Positions 44,988-49,779 of a stretch of 49,779 bases of DNA are shown one piece after another. The stretch spans positions 1-49,779 of the IMG/VR virus record IMGVR_UViG_3300017735_000014; one strand, written 5' to 3'. Made by a program: the position numbers and the translations under genes. This stretch comes from a virus. Under the pieces are notes generated by a model, which was not told the origin of the DNA, did no database searches, and saw nothing but the letters and a program-made list of their open reading frames with translations. Within the stretch, counting starts at the first letter, position 1; each line of letters opens with the position of its first letter.

Positions 44988-45251
44988 ATGAGTAGTAATG
45001 TAATTATCCCATCATCTGATGAAGATAAAAAGCGAATCAAGGGCTGTATTGAAGAAATCAGCAATTCAATGACGCGTATGGCAGCTGAACGAGAGTTTAT
45101 TAAAGAAGCCATTATATCGTGTTGTGATGATGTTGAAATTGATAAAAAGTACTTGAAGAAAATGGCAACTATCTACCACAAACAAAACTTGAATGATGTT
45201 GTGGGTGAAGTAGAAGATGTAGAAGCCCTATACGAAAGTGTGATGGTTTAA
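44988..45251 (+). CDS. dsbA: DsbA-like double-stranded DNA-binding protein
   Basis: This 87-residue helical protein has SSDEDKKRIKGCIEEISNSM, then KKYLKKMATIYHKQNLNDVV and an acidic end VEDVEALYESVM. T4 DsbA shares LLALYHKDNRDVF and EVVELYDTVF at the same places. DsbA binds dsDNA and stimulates late promoters. The context (gp33 before, gp59 after) is that of T4. RBS AGGAGAATATT. Confidence 0.82.
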   Translation: MSSNVIIPSSDEDKKRIKGCIEEISNSMTRMAAEREFIKEAIISCCDDVEIDKKYLKKMATIYHKQNLNDVVGEVEDVEALYESVMV

Positions 45252-45252
45252 T

Positions 45253-45843
45253 ATGATTGATCCGTTTGAGTCATACAAGTTATATAATGCTTTAAAACTA
45301 CACTTCGAGCAAGAAGGCTATGATGCCTTTAAATATAACTTTAAAACAAATGTGAAGCCGACTTCATTTTTAAAACGGAAAGATAAGTACTTCTTTGCAA
45401 AGGTTGCAAGGCAGTATGAAAAGGATATGATGGGTTACTATGTTTCAAACTTTAAACATGGTGTATCATATGTCGGAGAGATGATCAACGAGTGCGGTGA
45501 AGATAATTATAAGAATCATAAAAGAATCTTAGAAAGTATTCATCGTCACTTTTCAGTTGATATAAATATACTGAGTGAACAGAAAGTTAACTTTGAAGAA
45601 CTCTTTGAGAGTTATGATGGTCAACTTCCCTTTGTTATTCAGTTGTGGATGCAAGAAGAGATTAGTTTAGAGACTGTTGTTATTCTTAATTCCTTATTGG
45701 GATTTGTACCTCGAGAATCTTCTAAAATAACAGATACCATTATGTGGCCTGATGTTAAGAAAAGAATCGAAAAGTACACTCCCTTTGTAAGCTTTAATTC
45801 AGATAAATGTAAAAATTTATTAAGAAAAGGGTTTACAAATTAA
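45253..45843 (+). CDS. 59: gp59-like helicase loader
   Basis: This 196-residue protein matches T4 gp59. FESYKLYNALKLHFEQEGYD and FLKRKDKYFFAKVARQYE resemble T4 YKLYLMIKQHM and YQKRRDKYFFQKL. In the C-terminal half, VIQLWMQEEISLETVVILNSLL resembles T4 IFKLLQSNIISFETFILLDSFL. gp59 loads gp41 helicase onto gp32-coated DNA. The 3' end contains the -35 box of promoter P13. Confidence 0.85.
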   Translation: MIDPFESYKLYNALKLHFEQEGYDAFKYNFKTNVKPTSFLKRKDKYFFAKVARQYEKDMMGYYVSNFKHGVSYVGEMINECGEDNYKNHKRILESIHRHFSVDINILSEQKVNFEELFESYDGQLPFVIQLWMQEEISLETVVILNSLLGFVPRESSKITDTIMWPDVKKRIEKYTPFVSFNSDKCKNLLRKGFTN

Positions 45844-45860
45844 CACAAATGTGTTATAAT
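45832..45860 (+). promoter_or_regulatory. Sigma70-type promoter P13 (gp32)
   Basis: TTTACA at 45832-45837 (inside the gp59 gene), 17-bp spacer, GTGT-TATAAT with the -10 at 45855-45860. It gives gp32 a leader of about 58 nt that could hold a translational control site. Confidence 0.82.
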
Positions 45861-45924
45861 ATACATTATATTATGCGTAAGTGGATAATTCAGTAAATAC
45901 AATGCAATATACGGAGAAAAAAAT

Positions 45925-46833
45925 ATGTCATTTGCAAACTTAAAGAGCTCACGAGGCTCGTCAATCGACAAACTCGTAAAAGCTGCTGAAGCAGTATCTA
46001 CCAATACAGAAACTAAATCATATGGTGATGACCGTTTCTGGAAACCTACCAGAGATAAAGCAGGAAATGGTTTCGCGGTAATCCGATTTTTACCATGCAT
46101 GGAAGGCGAAGACCTACCATGGGTAAGATATTGGGACCACGGATTCCAAGGACCTGGTGGACTATGGTATATTGAGAACTCCTTAACTTCTATCGGCCAA
46201 CCTGATCCTGTATCAGAAGCCAATACCGTTCTATGGAACACAGGTAGAGACGAAGATAAGGTAACAGTAAGGGATCGTAAAAGACGCCTACATTATGTGT
46301 CAAACATTCTTGTGGTATCTGATCCTGCCAATCCTCAAAACGAAGGAAAGGTATTCTTGTACAAATTTGGCAAGAAAATCTTTGATAAAGTGATGGAATC
46401 AATGCAACCTGCATTTGAAGATGAAACACCTATCAATCATTACGATTTCTGGGAAGGTGCTGACTTCAAAATCAAAGTACGTAAAGTAGAAGGTTGGGTA
46501 AACTATGATAAGTCAGAGTTTGCTGCTGCCGGTGCTTTATTTGGCGGCGATGAGGATAGACTGGAAGAAGTGTATGGTAAACTATACTCACTACAAGACT
46601 TCCTTGATCCTAAAAACTATAAGTCTTATGATGAACTCAAGGCAAAGATGAATAAAGTCCTAGGTGTTGACGCAGGTCATGCTCCTATGGCGGCACCTGT
46701 AGTTGAAAATGTAATGGAAGCCCCAGCGGCAACTGCTGCATATGCAACTCAGGATTCACCCGAGCCAGCGAGTAGTGATAGTGATGAAGATGATACGTTG
46801 TCTTACTTTGCTAAACTTGCAAAAGACTCATAA
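45925..46833 (+). CDS. 32: gp32 single-stranded DNA-binding protein
   Basis: This 302-residue protein has a basic N-terminal cooperativity region (SSRGSSIDKLVKAAE) and an OB-fold core, FWKPTRDKAGNGFAVIRFLP, with WYIENSLTSIG. RRLHYVSNILVVSDPANPQN and DFWEGADFKIKVRKVEGW also match gp32. An Ala/Glu-rich linker leads to an acidic tail ending DSDEDDTLSYFAKL. It protects ssDNA and recruits replication proteins. Unlike T4, only one cysteine is present, so the zinc finger is lost. RBS CGGAGAAAAAA. A UUCG-loop terminator follows. Confidence 0.93.
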   Translation: MSFANLKSSRGSSIDKLVKAAEAVSTNTETKSYGDDRFWKPTRDKAGNGFAVIRFLPCMEGEDLPWVRYWDHGFQGPGGLWYIENSLTSIGQPDPVSEANTVLWNTGRDEDKVTVRDRKRRLHYVSNILVVSDPANPQNEGKVFLYKFGKKIFDKVMESMQPAFEDETPINHYDFWEGADFKIKVRKVEGWVNYDKSEFAAAGALFGGDEDRLEEVYGKLYSLQDFLDPKNYKSYDELKAKMNKVLGVDAGHAPMAAPVVENVMEAPAATAAYATQDSPEPASSDSDEDDTLSYFAKLAKDS

Positions 46834-46850
46834 TAATAAGAGTTGTAATA

Positions 46851-46896
46851 GGCCACCCCAGTTCAGTCTGGAGCATATCTGATAAAGTGTGTGGCA
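46851..46896 (+). other. Short tRNA-like stem region (relic?)
   Basis: Between gp32 and its terminator, GGCCAC can pair with GTGGC 40 nt later. The inner part (AGTTCAGTCTGGAGCAT) resembles a D-arm with a shortened loop. T-arm and a proper anticodon stem are missing and the total is under 50 nt, so this is not a functional tRNA. It may simply be leader sequence of the terminator hairpin. Confidence 0.2.
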
Positions 46897-46899
46897 TTC

Positions 46900-46924
46900 A
46901 GGGACCCTTCGGGGTCCCTTTTTT
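46900..46924 (+). terminator. Intrinsic terminator of the gp32 unit
   Basis: AGGGACCC (46900-46907), loop TTCG, and GGGTCCCT (46912-46919) are followed by a six-T tract ending at 46924. The UUCG loop closed by C-G is exceptionally stable. It ends + strand transcription just before the convergent tape-measure gene. Confidence 0.95.
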
Positions 46925-48641
46925 ATCTTGCGAATGAACCAAAGCCAAAGTGTAGGAAATCAGAAGTCCTACTAGGTCTATGGCCTTGAATAACTGTATT
47001 AGAAGTGTTACCACTATTTGAAGTATTAGAAGATGATACCTGTGTAACCACATTATTCTCTGAGCCAGTCTGTACCCCTGCTAGAGCGTTCTCAGCCGAC
47101 ATATCAGATAATTGTGCACCTGTATCAATCTCTGGTATCTCCATAGTTGCCATATCAGGCATTGCAAACCCTTCAACTTCACCAACACCTTCGGGTTGAG
47201 CAGCTGCTTCATTTGCGGCATCTATCTTGGCTTGTTCAGCTTTAGCCTCTAATTCAATCTTCTTCTTCTCGGCATTATTAGTGTCCATCTTAGGAATTTC
47301 AGGTATATCAAACTCAAACCCTAAGAACTTACCAAACTTCTCTACCATACCTGTAATAAAGTTGACTATGGAACCGATGAAATTAACTACTGTTGCGAAT
47401 GCATCTTGTAAGTAAGCAAGGCCGAGCATCATTACATCAAAGATAGATGTAAATCCTAATGCGTCTCTTATTTTTACTAGAGCAATACCAATGATAGCAA
47501 AGAGTGCAGCGATGGCAAGAATAGGTAATAAGATAGGTGCCATGGCTATTAGAATAGGTACCATTGCACTCATCATACCTACTAGTGCAGATATCATTGC
47601 TGGAACAAAGGAGGTTAACATAAACACTCTAAAGACCATAAAGGCTTTTCTTAATCCATTAAATACCTTCATAAATGCTCCACCTACAGACGACATCATA
47701 CTAGATAGACTGCCCATAATGGTTGGAACAAAGGAGGTTAACATAAACACTCGGAATGTTTTAAAGCCTGCAACAAGAGCACGTATTGGTTTCATCATAG
47801 TAGCACCAACAGCTTTCATTTTTTCACCCAAGCTGAATAGCATATCTTTAACAAAGGTTCCTTTCATAAAGGTACCGAAGACCTTAAATGCAGTTGCAAC
47901 TTTTCTTACAGCCCTGAGTGCCTTACCTAGGTTTAATAATAACATACCACCAAGGATTCCGCCAATTATACCAAGGTTGTCTTTTAATACATCTGCGGCA
48001 CCACTAAAGTCTCCAGCAAATACTTTCTCTACCACATCTACCATATCTTGAACAAATCCGATGACAGCTTTAATACCCTTTGCAAAGGCTTCTGGATTTA
48101 ATATGAGTGTGGCTAGACCAGCTATACCTGCAAGGAAGCCGCCAGTTTCTTTAACCTTACCTATTCCTTTATCAAATGAATTAGACATTTTTAATAGGAG
48201 AGAATTGGCTTCTTCTTGTTTCTTTATAGCTTCTCTTTTATCTTCTTCTGATTGGATACCCTCTTGTAATGCAGCAAGTTGGTCGTTTGTTCTGTCTATT
48301 AACCCTTGGTCGAATTTAAGGCCCTGTTCTTGCAGTGATACCTGTTCTTGCATGATGGCATTTAAACTATCAAACTGTTCTCTTATGGCCTCTGTTTCTT
48401 CATTAGAGTTCATTCCCATAAACCCTTCAAGACCCTGCAGTGATTTCTGCATATCAACAGTAGCAGTAACTTGCGAAGTAACATTAGATGATTGAGTTTT
48501 CATTGACTCAACTAATTCAGTTAAACTTTTAGCTTGTTTTTCAGCCGCCTTCTTGGCATCTTTACCACCAAACCCAGCCTCAACCTGTTTCATTGATAGC
48601 TTGTTATTGCCACCTTTCATCTTGTTACTTTCGTCAGCCAT
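46923..48641 (-). CDS. Tail tape-measure / baseplate hub protein (gp29-like)
   Basis: This 572-residue minus-strand protein is about the length of T4 gp29 (590). The N-terminal third is a charged coiled coil (ANSLLLKMSNSFDKGIGK nearby). The middle is highly hydrophobic and helical, with repeats containing FRVFMLTSFVP and LLPILAIAALFAIIGIALV. A Glu/Ala-rich region and a Ser/Asn-rich C-terminus follow. This coil-plus-hydrophobic order and the position after gp26/gp51-like genes fit a tape measure. A direct repeat of 29 bp lies 123 bp apart. The identity is inferred from layout and context, not a motif. Confidence 0.75.
   Translation of the reverse strand: MADESNKMKGGNNKLSMKQVEAGFGGKDAKKAAEKQAKSLTELVESMKTQSSNVTSQVTATVDMQKSLQGLEGFMGMNSNEETEAIREQFDSLNAIMQEQVSLQEQGLKFDQGLIDRTNDQLAALQEGIQSEEDKREAIKKQEEANSLLLKMSNSFDKGIGKVKETGGFLAGIAGLATLILNPEAFAKGIKAVIGFVQDMVDVVEKVFAGDFSGAADVLKDNLGIIGGILGGMLLLNLGKALRAVRKVATAFKVFGTFMKGTFVKDMLFSLGEKMKAVGATMMKPIRALVAGFKTFRVFMLTSFVPTIMGSLSSMMSSVGGAFMKVFNGLRKAFMVFRVFMLTSFVPAMISALVGMMSAMVPILIAMAPILLPILAIAALFAIIGIALVKIRDALGFTSIFDVMMLGLAYLQDAFATVVNFIGSIVNFITGMVEKFGKFLGFEFDIPEIPKMDTNNAEKKKIELEAKAEQAKIDAANEAAAQPEGVGEVEGFAMPDMATMEIPEIDTGAQLSDMSAENALAGVQTGSENNVVTQVSSSNTSNSGNTSNTVIQGHRPSRTSDFLHFGFGSFAR
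47601..47752 (-). repeat. 29-bp direct repeat inside the tape-measure gene
   Basis: The 29 bases at 47601-47629 recur identically at 47724-47752, exactly 123 bp (41 codons) apart, and encode FRVFMLTSFVP twice in the protein. It marks a duplicated hydrophobic module. Confidence 0.9.
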
Positions 48642-48646
48642 TTTTA

Positions 48647-48763
48647 TTAATCCTTAAATTTGTTGTCTATCCAACATTTACCGTAATATAATATACCTAA
48701 CCAAATTGAAAATAAAACACCATCAACATATGATAGTGAATCCCATGCACTAACCGGATCCAT
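48647..48763 (-). CDS. 38-residue membrane protein
   Basis: The minus-strand ATG at 48763-48761 shares TAATG with the preceding gene. The product has MDPVSAWDSLSYVDG and a hydrophobic helix VLFSIWLGILYYG, then a short charged tail KCWIDNKFKD. It lies 5 nt before the tape measure ATG, in a tightly coupled row. Function unknown. Confidence 0.6.
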   Translation of the reverse strand: MDPVSAWDSLSYVDGVLFSIWLGILYYGKCWIDNKFKD

Positions 48764-49086
48764 TATTTCTTACCCGAATATGCTTGAGCACCAAAGAAGG
48801 CAGCTACAATACCTGCAACAGCCACAAAATATGTTGGTGCCATACTACCCAATGTTTTTTGAGCTTCATCTAATCCTGCAAGTGAAGCAACTACTACAGC
48901 GAATGGATATAACAATAGTCCACCTAATGCAAACCATGTCATCTTGCGCTGCGCATCTCTCATTGCGTCTTGATCTTCTAGTTCTTTTTCTTTAAACTTT
49001 AAATAAAGTTCTTCTTCTTTTGTTGACACTTTACCGTCTCCATTAGTATCTGCCGGATGGTAATCTTTTTTAATTTCTTCACTCAT
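48763..49086 (-). CDS. EF-hand membrane protein (holin-like)
   Basis: This 107-residue protein has one canonical EF-hand loop, DTNGDGKVSTKE (Asp13 to Glu24). A charged linker follows, then two hydrophobic helices (WFALGGLLLYPFAVVVASLAG and YFVAVAGIVAAFFGAQAY). Calcium at the loop could regulate a membrane function. The two-helix layout suits a holin-like protein, but the tail-assembly context also allows a virion or assembly role. TAATG overlaps both sides. Confidence 0.75.
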   Translation of the reverse strand: MSEEIKKDYHPADTNGDGKVSTKEEELYLKFKEKELEDQDAMRDAQRKMTWFALGGLLLYPFAVVVASLAGLDEAQKTLGSMAPTYFVAVAGIVAAFFGAQAYSGKK

Positions 49087-49288
49087 TATTTTTTCATTTT
49101 CCTATTTTGTTCTGCAACACGCTCATTTTCTTCTTTAATCCATTGTTGGAGTAGGGCGACATATATCTCCCTTTCCCATGGTACCATATTTTCTAATTCA
49201 CTTAAACTATACTTATGGTGTTGCATCATTGCAAAGTTAGTTTTATAGTAGTTAACTAGAGTATCATGCGAAAGGCCTAGGTAAAAAA
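49086..49288 (-). CDS. gp51-like tail assembly protein, expressed by -1 frameshift
   Basis: Continuing from the slippery site, the frame reads FFYLGLSHDTLVNYYKTNF, then SLSELENMVPWEREIYVALL and a basic end KEENERVAEQNRKMKK. The ENM-PWEREIY pattern is one I associate with T4-like gp51-type proteins. There is no ATG, GTG or TTG for the first part; the only ATGs (49229 and 49226) lie inside and have no RBS. So it is most simply read as the C-terminal extension of the gp26-like protein. See the frameshift entry. Confidence 0.65.
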
Positions 49289-49779
49289 ACTAGAGAGACC
49301 TCTTAGCTCTATCTCCTGTTCTGCCCCACATGATATACATGTAAACTCCATCTTATGTTCTAGTGAAGGAAGCTTTCCGAAAAACTCAGTAATCTTCGCA
49401 AACTGTTGAGAATTTAAACCATCAATAAACTCTTTGAGTTCCTTTTCGGTCTGATTCTCTGCATTCCATACTTCATCATCACTAAAAATATTTTCAATAC
49501 AATTGATAATCATCTTATATGTCATATCCATTTGTTTCTCTGGTTTAGTTGTCTCTGGATCAAACTCCAAAGATGCTACCAAATCAACAGAAGGATAATT
49601 AAATTCCATACCGATAGAATCGGTTAACATAATATGATTCTCTTTGGGTAATTCACCCATTTGAATCTCTTCAAGGTTAATCTGTACAGGTGTATTTGCA
49701 CTACACTCTCCACATTTTAAGTTAATATCTACAGTCTCGCCGACTGATTTTGATCTTAGTCTTAGGAATAATTCCTCTA
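49277..49779 (-). CDS. 26: gp26-like baseplate hub assembly protein, partial
   Basis: The gene enters from beyond the window edge on the minus strand; 166 C-terminal residues are visible. It begins ELFLRLRSKSVGETVDINLK, then the first CGEC pair. The middle is helical (IDGLNSQQFAKITEFFGKL), and the second CISCG pair precedes a final LRGLSSFF. The CxxC-CxxC spacing and order fit T4-like gp26/baseplate hub assembly proteins. The two pairs may form one zinc site. Its frame ends with FFT-stop right after the slippery T-run. Confidence 0.75.
   Translation of the reverse strand, partial: EELFLRLRSKSVGETVDINLKCGECSANTPVQINLEEIQMGELPKENHIMLTDSIGMEFNYPSVDLVASLEFDPETTKPEKQMDMTYKMIINCIENIFSDDEVWNAENQTEKELKEFIDGLNSQQFAKITEFFGKLPSLEHKMEFTCISCGAEQEIELRGLSSFFT
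49283..49289 (-). other. Slippery heptamer T-TTT-TTT, putative -1 frameshift site
   Basis: Seven T residues read in the gp26-like frame as (AG)T-TTT-TTT, followed by ACC-TAG. Slipping by -1 on TTT TTT gives TAC-CTA-GGC and opens the 67-codon downstream frame. The zero-frame stop is 4 nt beyond the slip site. The layout matches programmed frameshifts of tail assembly chaperone genes upstream of tape measures. Confidence 0.7.

Noticed and set aside
47491-48495. Two + strand open frames opposite the tape measure
   Set aside because: Antisense shadows of a helical Ala/Lys-rich gene; compositions are Thr/Ile/Pro-rich, and no promoter or RBS supports them.
1-49779. CRISPR array, integrase, transposase or intact tRNA
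   Set aside because: No regularly spaced repeats, no recombinase motifs and no complete cloverleaf were seen on either strand.

Overview
The window is a stretch of the genome of a T4-like (Straboviridae/Kyanoviridae-type) marine myophage. It carries T4-lineage replication, recombination and transcription genes: a UvsX recombinase, gp41-type helicase, gp30-type ligase, RNase H, gp33, DsbA, gp59 and gp32. It also carries a tail module with gp26-like, gp51-like and tape-measure proteins. The DNA is AT-rich, genes are packed with 1-20 nt overlaps, and nearly all are on the + strand until a convergent junction at about 46.9 kb. Phage-borne bS21, ThyX, ribonucleotide reductase, PhoH, peroxiredoxin, GIY-YIG nuclease and many small cyanophage/pelagiphage-type hypothetical proteins point to a marine Gram-negative host. 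A SAR11-type host is my inference from the bS21 plus curli-like content, not something the sequence proves.

Layout. 0-8.2 kb: end of a GroES-like gp31 analogue, a nuclease, a cytidylyltransferase, ribosomal protein bS21, UvsX, helicase, ThyX and DNA ligase. 8.3-17.7 kb: a long cluster in which about ten products begin with a short leader resembling the capsid-targeting sequence of T4 internal head proteins. Their bodies include a ligase-like adenylyltransferase, an NMN-adenylyltransferase-like protein, a P-loop kinase, a possible nuclease and a very basic protein. 17.7-19.6 kb: an embedded spanin pair, a class 3 lipase and a small membrane protein, probably a lysis module. 19.6-30.5 kb: NrdA/NrdB/glutaredoxin, RNase H, PhoH, a RecB-like nuclease, peroxiredoxin, a 5'-nucleotidase and small conserved genes. 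30.5-33.2 kb: a Ser/Gly/Thr-rich putative fibre or adhesin and a GH24 lysozyme.

33.2-39.6 kb holds the most unusual system. It is a tightly overlapping operon of two small membrane proteins, CsgF, CsgG, a curlin-like repeat protein, a FecR-domain protein, a second curlin-like protein, and a CHASE2 membrane adenylate cyclase whose catalytic residues all look intact. It reads as a phage-encoded amyloid-export and cAMP-signalling cassette.

39.6-46.8 kb: small conserved genes, a SprT-like metalloprotease, then gp33, DsbA, gp59 and gp32, ending in a UUCG-loop terminator. 46.9-49.8 kb (minus strand): gp26-like and gp51-like tail assembly proteins that appear to be joined by a -1 ribosomal frameshift, an EF-hand membrane protein, a 38-residue membrane protein and the tape measure.

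Regulation. Thirteen host-sigma-type promoters are visible, with TTTACA or TTGACA, 16-17 bp, and mostly GTG(A/T)TATAAT. Two form a 68-bp near-identical repeat and three share an extra upstream block. Several place the start codon so close to the -10 that the transcript would be leaderless. A few TATAAATA boxes of the T4 late type precede the putative internal-protein cluster, the fibre gene and the curli operon, but this AT-only 8-mer is expected several times by chance.
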